From Siphonodentalium dalli (lineage: Eukaryota > Mollusca > Scaphopoda > Gadilida > Siphonodentaliidae), in assembly GCA_032622095.1 (NCBI GenBank), contig CP136068.1, positions 163,515,465-163,579,464 on the forward strand: a stretch of 64,000 nt of DNA, read 5' to 3'. A program made the translations under genes and the position numbers. This document shows, piece by piece, positions 41,425-55,738 of this stretch; the stretch's first letter is position 1; every line of letters starts with the position of its first letter. The notes beneath the pieces are model-generated. The model was not told where the DNA came from. It saw only the letters and a list, made by a program, of their open reading frames with translations, and made no database searches.

Positions 41425-42112
41425 ACAGGTAATAAATAGCGTCCATGCGGTCATCGCACATAATCGACAGGTAATAAATAGCGTCCACGAAGTCAGCGCA
41501 CATAATCGACAGGTAATACATAGCGTCCATGCGGTCAGCTCACATAAGCGACAGGTAATAAATAGCGCCCATGCGGTCAGCTCACATAAGCGACAGGTAA
41601 TAAATAGCGTTCATGCGGTCATTGCACATAAGCGACAGGTAATAAATAGCGTCCATGCCGTTCAACGCCCATAATCGACAGGTAATAAATAGCGTTCATG
41701 CTGTCAGTGCCCATAATCGACAGGTAATAAATAGCGCCCATGCGGTCAGCTCACATAAGCGACAGGTAATAAATAGCGTTCATGCGGTCATTGCACATAA
41801 GCGACAGGTAATAAATAGCGTCCATCGCCCATAATCGACAGGTAATAAATAGCGTTCATGCGGTCAGCGCCCATAATCGACAGGTAATAAATAGCGTCCA
41901 TGCGGTCGGCGCACATAAGCGACAGGTAATAAATAGTGTACATGCGGTCGGCGCACATACGCGACATGTAATAAATAGCGTCCATGCGCCACGCCCATAA
42001 GCGACAGGTACTAAATAGCGTCCATGCGGTCAGCGCACATAAGCGACAGGTAATACATAGCGTCTATGTGGTCAGCGCCCATAAGCGACAGGTAATACAT
42101 AGCGTTCATACT
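41425..42112. repeat. 42-bp minisatellite, array 2 (~16 copies)
   Basis: Same unit as array 1 with its own preferred variants: AGCGTTCATGCGGTCA, TTGCACATAAGCGACA, AGCGCCCATAATCGACA. A short multi-unit block (41560-41640) is repeated at about 41730-41815. Confidence 0.97.
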
Positions 42113-42146
42113 TGTAAGAAACTTGTCAGGAATTTTTTGATTATTG

Positions 42147-42258
42147 GACGTTAGATCGGACTGTGGATCTTTACTCCAGTGTTTACTCATATGACATGTG
42201 CACGATGCCTGCTAAATAATGTATACAGATGCGTAGTGTTTAGTTACACGGTTGCATA
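42147..42258. repeat. Seed-like sequence with one diverged 23-bp monomer
   Basis: GTTAGATCGGACTGTGGATC then TTTACTCCAGTGTTTACTCA and GACATGTG match 46345-46400 (same order). After it comes GATGCGTAGTGTTTAGTTAC then ACGGTTGCAT, which is about one diverged monomer of the 46412-64000 satellite (GATGCATGGTATTTAGTTAC, ACGG). No expansion here. Confidence 0.75.
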
Positions 42259-42714
42259 TTATTTCCTGAAGCCTGGATCATGAACAAAACGTCCCGCCCA
42301 TGGGCGATGACAATAAAATTGTGCAAAGCGAAATCAATAAGCGAAATCAATAACGCATGTGTAAAATCCGCAATACAACTTCAATTTACCCCTGAAGAAG
42401 TAAATTTTTCGCACAGATACACGACTTTGTTTTATGTCCATACGAATCATCCCGGAAGATATTTGTCTACACGATAATTATTGATATTGGCAATATAAAA
42501 TGCATTGATTTAAACGAGTTATGTATGGGAAACTTCAGAAAATCACAAAAATTTATATGTAAATGTCTCGATTAGAATGTATGCACGATTCTTACACGCT
42601 GCTCTATGTAATTTATGAGGCAAGTTGCTGAGGCCAAATGAAAACCTAGGGCCGCGAAGCTGCCGCGGGTGACTATTTATGTCTCAGACACTTCACTCAG
42701 TAATGAGGTGATTA
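42259..42714. other. Unassigned stretch
   Basis: No gene or repeat recognised; a 65-codon frame (42280-42477) has no motif. Confidence 0.35.
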
Positions 42715-43348
42715 CCCATATAAAAAAGTACCATGCTGCTACCATGCTAAATTGCCAAAACAAAGTTGACAAAGCTATTTTGGCCGCATGATAAAATTTA
42801 CTGTGAAACTTACCATGGTATTGTGGTTACCATGGTGAAATGTAACATGCGTTTACCAAGGTAAAGTTTACCATGTTATTTTGGCCGCATGGGAAAATTT
42901 ACTGTGCAACTTACCCTGGTAATTTGTAACATGGTATAATATATATTATAGCATTATAATTCGCCATGGTAGTACCAGGGTACGCTTTTAGATTAAAAAC
43001 TTTAAAATTTGAGACAGCATATTGGGGATCAATACTGCGACGTGTGATTACATAAAGTGTTAAACTCTTATTGACTTAGCCTTCTTAGTTATTATAATAT
43101 TCTTGTCCCATTCTGTTAACTTGTAGTATGATACCGTGTACACATGTTTTGCGCTGACTAACTAACAACCTATTATTATCTTCTCATAAAAAGAGACATA
43201 AAACTCCTCATCTGTGTAATGTGTTATTGTGAAATAGAGTTATCGCTCATGTTAGTACCATGGTAAAGTGACATGGTAAAATATCATAGTAAAGTAGCAT
43301 GGTAAAGTACCAAAGTACCATGGTAAAGCATGGTGCTTTTTATATGGG
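42715..43348. mobile_element. TIR element rich in TACCATGGTA palindromes
   Basis: The ends are inverted: CCCATATAAAAAAGTACCATG at the left, and CCCATATAAAAAGCACCATG as reverse complement of the right. Inside, many copies of TACCATGG(T/A) and a ~105-bp duplication (TTTTGGCCGCATG(A/G)(T/G)AAAATTTACTGTG at 42779 and 42881). No coding frame. A related right end, CTTTATATGGG, closes a similar palindrome-rich block at 46262. Confidence 0.7.
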
Positions 43349-43800
43349 TTGGTTCCAGTCAGAGATTGATTGTGTGGATACAGGTAACTGAGTTCTACAT
43401 TCCATGTAGTATTAATGGTATATGGCGGCTAATAACACATCCTGTGATTTTGAATTATGTGAGGTAATATCATGCTGTACCATATGGTACTACTATGGTA
43501 GTTTTGTTGTAAGGGATTGAGTCAAATTTCCTGATACTAGTGATATAATTTTACTAGCAGATTGCTATGTTAGCCATGTTATACCGTAGTAATATAATTA
43601 CAATTATGGTAAGTTAGAGAAGGAGCACAATATAACCATAGAGGTAGCACGATATACATGTACCATGTTATTCAACATATTTGATAACTGTAGCATGGTA
43701 GAATACCATAGTACAATATACAATGCAACCATGGTGCTACTACGACAAAATATATTGCATAATTGGTACTACCATGGTAGTATCAACTGCAAACATAATT
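43349..43800. repeat. Further palindrome-rich sequence
   Basis: Words such as ACCATATGGTAC, ACTACCATGGTAGTA and TAGCATGGTAGAATACCATA are scattered from about 43470 to 43790. Likely a decayed relative of the element at 42715-43348. Confidence 0.55.
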
Positions 43801-45395
43801 ATATAGTAGACCAAATCCTTTCGGTCCACTACAGCTTGGGGTATATAGTTTGGGCTGATGCTGTTTTTGGACAGGTCCCGTCACGTTACTCTTATATAAC
43901 AAACTTTACGCACATAATCGTGGGCGGGGGTTATCTTGCTTGGAAGTCTTCGGATTAGGTAAAATGGACGCTTTCCCAAAACGAACATAGAGGGCTGCCT
44001 TCCCCAAACATGATACATGCATATCAAACATGCGTATATCAGAGGTCCGTTAAATGTCAAAGCAGCGATAATTATAAGTAAACAAAGCCTTGATTGTCAG
44101 AAAATTCGATTTGTTGCAATAATATGATCATACGCAAGCGTAATTAACGAACCAAAGCTAAAACAATTACATATGCATGTAGCGTTTAAAACAATTCTTG
44201 TCAAAATCACTTTATAGATTCCCACCTAATAAGATTCACATGCATAAGGCTTATGTTTGGTGGGGTAATTAGAAATAGTTATATATGTTGTCGAGAGTGC
44301 ATGGAACTGAAACTAACCATTATAGGCCCTATTACATGGCGTGATGTGGAGCTCTCCGCTTCAGATACTCAGGATGTTCATTTCATTCATATATAACATG
44401 TCATCATGTCGATTTCAAAGATAGTGGACAAACAACGTCACCGTGTAGCTTTCACTATTGACCGAATTCGCGTGGAACTGAGTGTATCTTCTGCTTTGTT
44501 CATAAGTATGTGTTTTCATTCTATTCAAGATAATAGGATATATATGGATTATCAGATGCATGTTAGTATGCAGACTTATGATAACAATCAAATCCATATT
44601 AAATATTATCTCATTTCCTTTCGCACGGTATAGTCTCTACATAACCATATAGTATTTATCAACTGCTGTGCGTCAGTTGGAAAATAAAGATTTGAGATAC
44701 ACGTAGATCGTGTTGAGTTGTGGTGATTTTAGTTTATTTAAAAAAATATTAAAACTTCCTAGGGTCCGATGATTTGATCCAGTAGAGTACCAGAGTAGAC
44801 CCGTTAGAAATTCATTATAGACCTACTTTCCCTTATAAATAAAAACAAATACATGATTGTATGACGTTTATTAAATTAGGAGAATGTTGCACGTCGACTG
44901 ATTTGTGTTGGCCTCTTGACAGCCGATTACGACATTAATGCTTTAAGCCCACCGATCTACTGTGCGACATTCGCGCTCCCGAAATTCAAAACAACAGCGT
45001 CGTCTTAGATAATAATTTGTGACGTCACAAAATCAGATATAGTCTATATACGACCCAAAGCGTCCGGCTTTGGTTCGTTATCAGAAAAATATATTAAACG
45101 ATTTTGTCATCACTTTACCTTTTTCTATAAAGGTAAGAGAAATATCATCTTGAAGTGAGATTAATCGCGGACATGACAGATGATTAATCACATTCAGGAG
45201 TTCATGCGAATTCCCGGACTATACGTGTAAATGTAGTATATTTTGTTTATGAACATCGGTTATAGAAGAGTACCGGGACGGGACGCTGTCCAAACCATCA
45301 TTAACCATCCGATATCACAAGCTACTGTAGACCGAGAAAACTTGGTCTACATATATAGTGGAATAATCTGACAGAAGACACACAACGACATCAAC
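43801..45395. other. Unassigned stretch
   Basis: No gene recognised. Frames at 43665-43958 and 44406-44633 have no motif. It holds the inverted 24-mer with TGACGTCA (45019-45042). Confidence 0.35.
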
Positions 45396-46262
45396 TGTAA
45401 AATGGTAGAGTACCCTAGTACAGTTCCATGTAACCATGGCAGTACCATGGTAAATATCACTTTACGATGTTTGTACCCTAGTAGTACCATGGTAGTACCA
45501 TACTACCATGGTAGTTACATCTGTAACACGATGGAGTACCTTAGTATAGTGCCAGGGTATAGTACCATGGTATGTAACAATTTAACGTGGTAGTACCATA
45601 CTGCCATTGTAATACCATAGTAGAGTACCATAGTAGATATCCATGGTAGTGCCATGGTAGTACCGTAGTATTACCACACTGCCGTGGTACTATGGTGGTG
45701 TCACGAATGGCACCATTCATGATAGCCCGATGTCAGAGTACCATGGTGCATTTTTATCTGTTTCACCTTGATTGACCCTAATGTAATAAATCTTAACTTA
45801 CATGTAGTATTAGCATTGTAAATTGAAACTGACCATGGTATGGTAGCGTATGGTATGTGGAACCTTAACATGGTAAATGTCTGTTTACCATGGTATTATG
45901 ATCGTTTAACATGGTATATAGTAGTTATACGATGAGAGCATAGTAAAGTACCTTGGTTTACATAGTAATATATAACATACCGTGGCAACAAACATTTTAC
46001 CATGGTCTTACCGTGGTAAATGGTTGTCTTACCATGGTAAATCGTAATTTATCATGGTAAAATTGTGGTACATTGTTTACCATGGTAAATGTCTATATGC
46101 CTTGTCATTATGGTATATTACTATGGTCTATAATATGGAACGAGCATAGTAAAGTTCCTTGGTTTACGAAGTAATATATAATTTATCGTAGTAACCAGGA
46201 ATGTACTATGCTCTCACCGTTATCGTTTACCATGGTAAAACCGTTGTACTTCTTTATATGGG
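45396..46262. mobile_element. Second palindrome-rich element, right end at 46262
   Basis: Dense TACCATGGTA, GTACCATGGTA and TTTACCATGGTAAA words with a ~250-bp imperfect duplication (GAGCATAGTAAAGT(A/T)CCTTGG at 45935 and 46142). The right end CTTTATATGGG matches the TIR of 42715-43348. The left TIR is not found, so the left limit is approximate. Confidence 0.6.
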
Positions 46263-46411
46263 CATCTCACTTAAAACCTACATACATGCATACCTCATGA
46301 ATTATGTCAAAATTGGTATTATGACATGTTTTGATTACAGGGCGTTAGATCGGACTGTGGATCTATACTCCAGTGTTGACCCATACGACATGTCACAAAG
46401 CATGCAAATCA
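46263..46411. repeat. Left flank of the satellite, homologous to 42147-42210
   Basis: GTTAGATCGGACTGTGGATC at 46345 and TACTCCAGTGTT then ACATGT match the seed-like copy at 42147. It is joined directly to the first 23-bp monomers. Confidence 0.75.
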
Positions 46412-49400
46412 GTTTACACGGATGCATGGTATTTAGTTACACGGATGCATGGTATTTAGTTACACGGATGCATGGTATTTAGTTACATGGGTGCATGGTA
46501 TTTAGTTACACGGACTTATTGTGTGTAGATAAACGGATGCATGGTATTTAGTTACACGGGTGCATGGTATTTAGTTACACGGATGTATGGTATTTAGTTA
46601 CACGGATGTATGGTATTTAGTTACACGGATCCATGGTATTTAGATACACGGATGCATGGTATTTAGTTACACGGATGTATGGTATTTAGTTACACGGATG
46701 TATGGTATTTAGTTACACGGATGTATGGTATTTAGTTACACGGATGCATGGTATTTAGTTACACGGATGTATGGTATTTAGTTACACGGATGTATGGTAT
46801 TTAGTTACACGGATGCATGGTATTTAGTTACACGGATGTATGGAATTTAGTTACACGGATGCATGGTATTTAGATACACGGATGCATGGTATTTAGATAC
46901 ACGGATGCATGGTATTTAGTTACACGGACTTATTGTGTGTAGATACACGGATGCATGGTATTTAGATACACGGATGCATGGTATTTAGTTACACGGATGC
47001 ATGGTATTTAGATACACGGATGTATGGTATTTAGTTACACGGATGTATGGTATTTAGTTACACGGATGCATGGTATTTAGTTACACGGACTTATTGTGTG
47101 TAGATACACGGATGCATGGTATTTAGATACACGGATGCATGGTATTTAGTTACGCGGATGTATGGTATTTAGTTACACGGATGCATGGTATTTAGATACA
47201 CGGATGTATGGTATTTAGTTACACGGATGCATGGTATTTAGTTACACGGATGCATGGTATTTAGTTACACGGATGCATGGTATTTAGATACACGGATGCA
47301 TGGTATTTAGATACACGGATGCATGGTATTTAGTTACACGGATGCATGCTATTTAGATACACGGATGCATGGTATTTAGATACACGGATGCACGGTATTT
47401 AGATACACGGATGCATGGTATTTAGTTACACGGATGCATGGTATTTAGATACACGGATGCATGGTATTTAGTTACACGATTGCATGGTATTTAGATACAC
47501 GGATGCACGGTATTTAGATACACGGATGCATGGTATTTAGTTACACGGATGCATGGTATTTATATACAGGGATGCATGGTATTTAGATACACGGATGCAT
47601 GGTATTTAGATACACGGATGCATGGTATTTAGTTACACGGATGCATGGTATTTAGATACACGGATGCATGGTATTTAGTTACACGGATGCATGGTATTTA
47701 GATACACGGATGCATGGTATTTAGTTACACGGATGCATGGTATTTAGATACACGGATGCATGGTATTTAGTTACACGATTGCATGGTATTTAGATACACG
47801 GATGCATGGTATTTAGATACACGGATGTATGGTATTTAGTTACACGGATGCATGGTATTTAGTTACACGGATGCATGGTATTTATATACAGGGATGCATG
47901 GTATTTAGATACACGGATGCATGGTATTTAGATACACGGATGCATGGTATTTAGTTACACGGATGCATGGTATTTAAATACACGGATGCATGGTATTTAG
48001 TTACACGGATGCATGGCATTTAGATACACGGATGCATGGTATTTAGTTGCACGGATGCATGGTATTTAGATACACGGATGCATGGTATTTAGTTACACGA
48101 TTGCATGGTATTTAGATACACGGATGCATGGTATTTAGATACACGGATGTATGGTATTTAGTTACACGGATGCATGGTATTTAGATACACGGATGCACGG
48201 TATTTAGATACACGGATGCATGGTATTTAGTTACACGGATGCATGGTATTTAGATACACGGATGCATGGTATTTAGTTACACGGATGCACGGTATTTAGA
48301 TACACGGATGCATGGTATTTAGTTACACGGATGCATGGTATTTATATACAGGGATGCATGGTATTTAGATACACGGATGCATGGTATTTAGATACACGGA
48401 TGCATGGTATTTAGTTACACGGATGCATGGTATTTAGATACACGGATGCATGGTATTTAGTTACACGGATGCATGGTATTTAGATACACGGATGCATGGT
48501 ATTTAGTTACACGGATGCATGGTATTTAGATACACGGATGCATGGTATTTAGTTACACGATTGCATGGTATTTAGATACACGGATGCATGGTATTTAGAT
48601 ACACGGATGTATGGTATTTAGTTACACGGATGCATGGTATTTAGTTACACGGATGCATGGTATTTAGATACACGGATGCATGGTATTTAGTTACACGGAT
48701 GCACGGTATTTAGTTACACGGACTTATTGTGTGTAGATATACGGATGCATGGTATTTAGATGCACGGATGCATGGTATTTAGATACACGGATGCATGGTA
48801 TTTAGTTACACGGACTTATTGTGTGTAGATATACGGATGTATGGTATTTAGTTACACGGATGCATGGTATTTAGATACACGGACTTATTGTGTGTAGATA
48901 TACGGATGCATGGTATTAAGATACACGGATGCATGGTATTTAGATACACGGATGCATGGTATTTAGTTACACGGACTTATTGTGTGTAGATATACGGATG
49001 TATGGTATTTAGTTACACGGATGCATGGTATTTAGTTACACGGATGCATGGTATTTAGATACACGGATGCATGGTATTTAGTTACACGGATGCATGGTAT
49101 TTAGATACACGGATGCATGGTATTTAGATACACGGATGCATGGTATTTAGTTACACGGATGCATGGTATTTAGATACACGGATGCATGGTATTTAGATAC
49201 ACGGATGCATGGTATTTATATACAGGGATGCATGGTATTTAGATACACGGATGCATGGTATTTAGTTACACGGATGCATGGTATTTAGATACACGGATGC
49301 ACGGTATTTAGATACACGGATGCATGGTATTTAGTTACACGGATGCATGGTATTTAGATACACGGATGCATGGTATTTAGTTACACGATTGAATGGTATT

Positions 49401-50748
49401 TAGATACACGGATGCACGGTATTTAGATACACGGATGCATGGTATTTAGTTACACGGATGCATGGTATTTATATACAGGGATGCATGGTATTTAGATACA
49501 CGGATGCATGGTATTTAGATACACGGATGCATGGTATTTAGTTACACGGATGCATGGTATTTAGATACACGGATGCATGGTATTTAGTTACACAGATGCA
49601 TGGTATTTAGATACACGGATGCATGGTATTTAGTTACACGGATGCATGGTATTTAGATACACGGATGCATGGTATTTAGTTACACGATTGCATGGTATTT
49701 AGATACACGGATGCATGGTATTTAGATACACGGATGTATGGTATTTATTTACACGGATGCATGGTATTTAGTTACACGGATGCATGGTATTTAGATACAC
49801 GGATGCATGGTATTTAGTTACACGGATGCATGGTATTTAGTTACACGGACTTATTGTGTGTAGATATACGGATGCATGGTATTTAGATACACGGATGCAT
49901 GGTATTTAGATACACGGATGCATGGTATTTAATTACACGGACTTATTGTGTGTAGATATACGGATGTATGGTATTTAGTTACACGGATGCATGGTATTTA
50001 GTTACACGGACTTATTGTGTGTAGATATACGGATGTATGGTATTTAGATACACGGATGCATGGTATTTAGATACACGGATGCATGGTATTTAGTTACACG
50101 GACTTATTGTGTGTAGATATACGGATGTATGGTATTTAGTTACACGGATGCATGGTATTTAGTTACACGGATGCATGGTATTTAGATACACGGATGCATG
50201 GTATTTAGTTACACGGATGCATGGTATTTAGTTACACGGACTTATTGTATGTAGATATACGGATGCATGGTATTTAGATACACGGATGCATGGTATTTAG
50301 ATACACGGATGCATGGTATTTAGTTACACGGATGCATGGTATTTAGTTACACGGATGCATGGTATTTAGATACACGGATGCATGGTATTTAGTTACACGG
50401 ATGCATGGTATTTAGATACACGGATGCATGGTATTTAGTTACACGGATGCATGGTATTTAGATACACGGATGTATGGTATTTAGTTACACGGATGTATGG
50501 TATTTAGTTACACGGATGCATGGTATTTAGATACACGGATGTATGGTATTTAGTTACACGGATGTATACACGGATGCATGGTATTTAGTTACACGGATGT
50601 ATGGTATTTAGATACACGGATGTATGGTATTTAGTTACACGGATGCATGGTATTTAGTTACACGGATGCATGGTATTTAGATACACGGATGTATGGTATT
50701 TAGTTACACGGATGTATGGTATTTAGTTACACGGATGTATGGTATTTA

Positions 50749-53700
50749 GTGACACGGATGTATGGTATTTAGTTACACGGATGTATGGTATTTAGTTACA
50801 CGGATGCATGGTATTTAGTTACACGGATGTATGGTATTTAGTTACACGGATGTATGGTATTTAGTTACACGGATGCATGGTATTTAGATACACGGATGTA
50901 TGGTATTTAGTTACACAGATGTATGGTATTTAGTTACACGGATGTATGGTATTTAGTTACACGGATGTATGGTATTTAGATACACGGATGTATGGTATTT
51001 AGATACACGGATGTATGGTATTTAGATACACGGATGTATGGTATTTAGATACACGGATGTATGGTATTTAGTTACACGGATGTATGGTATTTAGTTACAC
51101 GGATGTATGGTATTTAGATACACGGATGTATGGTATTTAGATACACGGATGTATGGTATTTAGATACACGGATGTATGGTATTTATTTAAACGGATGTAT
51201 GGTATTTAGATACACGGATGTATGGTATTTAGATACACGGATGCATGGTATTTAGATACACGGATGTATGGTATTTAGTTACACGGATGTATGGTATTTA
51301 GTTACACGGATGTATGGTATTTAGTTACACGGATGTATGGTATTTAGATACACGGATGTATGGTATTTAGTTACACGGATGTATGGTATTTAGTTACACG
51401 GATGCATGGTATTTAGTTACACGGATGCATGGTATTTAGTTACACGGATGTATGGTATTTAGTTACACGGATGTATGGTATTTAGTTACACGGATATATG
51501 GTATTTAGTTACACGGATGCATGGTATTTAGATACACGGATGTATGGTATTTAGTTACACGGATGTATGGTATTTAGTTACACGGATGTATGGTATTTAG
51601 TTACACGGATGTATGGTATTTAGTAACACGGATGTATGGTATTTAGTTACACGGATGCATGGTATTTAGTTACACGGATGCATGGTATTTAGTTACACGG
51701 ATGCATGTTATTTAGTTACACGGATGCATGGTATTTAGATACACGGATGTATGGTATTTAGTTACACGGATGTATGGTATTTAGTTACACGGATGTATGG
51801 TATTTAGTTACACGGATGTATGGTATTTAGTTACACGGATGTATGGTATTTAGTTACACGGATGTATGGTATTTAGTTACACGGATGCATGGTATTTAGT
51901 TACACGGATGTATGGTATTTAGTTACACGGATGTATGGTATTTAGTTACACGGATGTATGGTATTTAGTTACACGGATGCATGGTATTTAGATACACGGA
52001 TGTATGGTATTTAGTTACACGGATGTATGGTATTTAGATACACGGATGCATGGTATTTAGTTACACGGATGTATGGTATTTAGATACGCGGATGTATGGT
52101 ATTTAGTTTCACGGATGCATGGTATTTAGTTACACGGATGCATGGTATTTAGATACACGGATGTATGGTATTTAGTTACACGGATGTATGGTATTTAGTT
52201 ACACGGATGCATGGTATTTAGATACACGGATGTATGGTATTTAGTTACACGGATGCATGGTATTTAGTTACACGGATGCATGGTATTTAGATACACGGAT
52301 GTATGGTATTTAGTTACACGGATGCATGGTATTTAGATACACGGATGCATGGTATTTAGATACACAGATGCATGGTATTTAGATCCTCGGATGCATGGTA
52401 TTTAGATACACGGATGCATGGTATTTAGTTACACGGATGTATGGTATTTAGTTACACGGATGCATGGTATTTAGTTACACGGATGTATGGTATTTAGTTA
52501 CACGGATGCATGGTATTTAGTTACACGGATGCATGGTATTTAGTTACACGGATGTATGGTATTTAGTTACACGGATGTATGGTATTTAGTTACACGGATG
52601 CATGGTATTTAGTTACACGGATGCATGGTATTTAGATACACGGATGTATGGTATTTAGTTACACGGATGTATGGTATTTAGTTACACGGATGCATGGTAT
52701 TTAGATACACGGATGTATGGTATTTAGTTACACGGATGCATGGTATTTAGTTACACGGATGCATGGTATTTAGATACACGGATGTATGGTATTTAGTTAC
52801 ACGGATGCATGGTATTTAGATACACGGATGCATGGTATTTAGATACACGGATGCATGGTATTTAGATCCTCGGATGCATGGTATTTAGATACACGGTGCA
52901 TGGTATTTAGTTACACGGATGTATGGTATTTAGTTACACGGATGCATGGTATTTAGTTACACGGATGTACGGTATTTAGTTACACGGATGCATGGTATTT
53001 AGTTACACGGATGTATGGTATTTAGTTACACGGATGCATGGTATTTAGTTACACGGATGCATGGTATTTAGTTACACGGATGTATGGTATTTAGTTACAC
53101 GGATGTATGGTATTTAGTTACACGGATGTATGGTATTTAGTTACACGGATGCATGGTATTTAGATACACGGATGCATGGTATTTAGTTACACGGATGCAT
53201 GGTATTTAGATACAGGGATGCATGGTATTTAGTTACACGGACTTATTGTGTGTAGATATACGGATGTATGGTATTTAGTTACACGGATGCATGGTATTTA
53301 GTTACACGGACTTATTGTGTGTAGATATACGGATGCATGGTATTTAGATACACGGATGCATGGTATTTAGATACACGGATGCATGGTATTTAGTTACACG
53401 GACTTATTGTATGTAGATATACGGATGTATGGTATTTAGTTACACGGATGCATGGTATTTAGTTACACGGATGCATGGTATTTAGATACACGGATGCATG
53501 GTATTTAGTTACACGGATGCATGGTATTTAGATACACGGATGCATGGTATTTAGATACACGGATGCATGGTATTTAGTTACACGGATGCATGGTATTTAG
53601 ATACACGGATGCATGGTATTTAGATACACGGATGCATGGTATTTATATACAGGGATGCATGGTATTTAGATACACGGATGCATGGTATTTAGTTACACGG

Positions 53701-55738
53701 ATGCATGGTATTTAGATACACGGATGCACGGTATTTAGATACACGGATACATGGTATTTAGTTACACGGATGCATGGTATTTAGATACACGGATGCATGG
53801 TATTTAGTTACACGATTGCATGGTATTTAGATACACGGATGCACGGTATTTAGATACACGGATGCATGGTATTTAGTTACACGGATGCATGGTATTTATA
53901 TACAGGGATGCATGGTATTTAGATACACGGATGCATGGTATTTAGTTACACGGATGTATGGTATTTAGATACACGGATGTATGGTATTTAGTTACACGGA
54001 TGCATGGTATTTAGTTACACGGATGCATGGTATTTAGATACACGGATGTATGGTATTTAGTTACACGGATGTATGGTATTTAGTTACACGGATGTATGGT
54101 ATTTAGTGACACGGATGTATGGTATTTAGTTACACGGATGTATGGTATTTAGTTACACGGATGCATGGTATTTAGTTACACGGATGTATGGTATTTAGTT
54201 ATACGGATGTATGGTATTTAGTTACACGGATGCATGGTATTTAGATACACGGATGTATGGTATTTAGTTACACAGATGTATGGTATTTAGTTACACGGAT
54301 GTATGGTATTTAGTTACACGGATGTATGGTATTTAGATACACGGATGTATGGTATTTAGATACACGGATGTATGGTATTTAGATACACGGATGTATGGTA
54401 TTTAGATACACGGATGTATGGTATTTAGTTACACGGATGTATGGTATTTAGTTACACGGATGTATGGTATTTAGATACACGGATGTATGGTATTTAGATA
54501 CACGGATGTATGGTATTTAGATACACGGATGTATGGTATTTAGTTAAACGGATGTATGGTATTTAGATACACGGATGTATGGTATTTAGATACACGGATG
54601 CATGGTATTTAGATACACGGATGTATGGTATTTAGTTACACGGATGTATGGTATTTAGTTACACGGATGTATGGTATTTAGTTACACGGATGTATGGTAT
54701 TTAGATACACGGATGTATGGTATTTAGTTACACGGATGTATGGTATTTAGTTACACGGATACATGGTATTTAGTTACACGGATGCATGGTATTTAGTTAC
54801 ACGGATGTATGGTATTTAGTTACACGGATGTATGGTATTTAGTTACACGGATATATGGTATTTAGTTACACGGATGCATGGTATTTAGATACACGGATGT
54901 ATGGTATTTAGTTACACGGATGTATGGTATTTAGTTACACGGATGTATGGTATTTAGTTACACGGATGTATGGTATTTAGTAACACGGATGTATGGTATT
55001 TAGTTACACGGATGCATGGTATTTAGTTACACGGATGCATGGTATTTAGTTACACGGATGCATGTTATTTAGTTACACGGATGCATGGTATTTAGATACA
55101 CGGATGTATGGTATTTAGTTACACGGATGTATGGTATTTAGTTACACGGATGTATGGTATTTAGTTACACGGATGTATGGTATTTAGTTACACGGATGTA
55201 TGGTATTTAGTTACACGGATGTATGGTATTTAGTTACACGGATGCATGGTATTTAGTTACACGGATGTATGGTATTTAGTTACACGGATGTATGGTATTT
55301 AGTTACACGGATGCATGGTATTTAGATACACGGATGTATGGTATTTAGTTACACGGATGTATGGTATTTAGATACACGGATGCATGGTATTTAGTTACAC
55401 GGATGTATGGTATTTAGATACACGGATGTATGGTATTTAGTTTCACGGATGCATGGTATTTAGTTACACGGATGCATGGTATTTAGATAAACGGATGCAT
55501 GGTATTTAGTTACACGGATGTATGGTATTTAGTTACACGGATGCATGGTATTTAGATACACGGATGTATGGTATTTAGTTACACGGATGCATGGTATTTA
55601 GTTACACGGATGCATGGTATTTAGTTACACGGATGCATGGTATTTAGATACACGGATGTATGGTATTTAGTTACACGGATGCATGGTATTTAGATACACG
55701 GATGCATGGTATTTAGATACACAGATGCATGGTATTTA
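50749..55738. repeat. Higher-order duplication within the satellite (3357-bp offset)
   Basis: Rare variants recur at exactly 3357 bases (146 monomers minus one base): GTGACACGG 50749/54106, CGGATATATGG 51491/54848, ATGCATGTTA 51701/55058, AGATCCTCGG 52381/55738. So a block of at least 1.6 kb was copied as a unit. AGATCCTCGG also occurs at 52864, 56014 and 56520. Confidence 0.9.
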
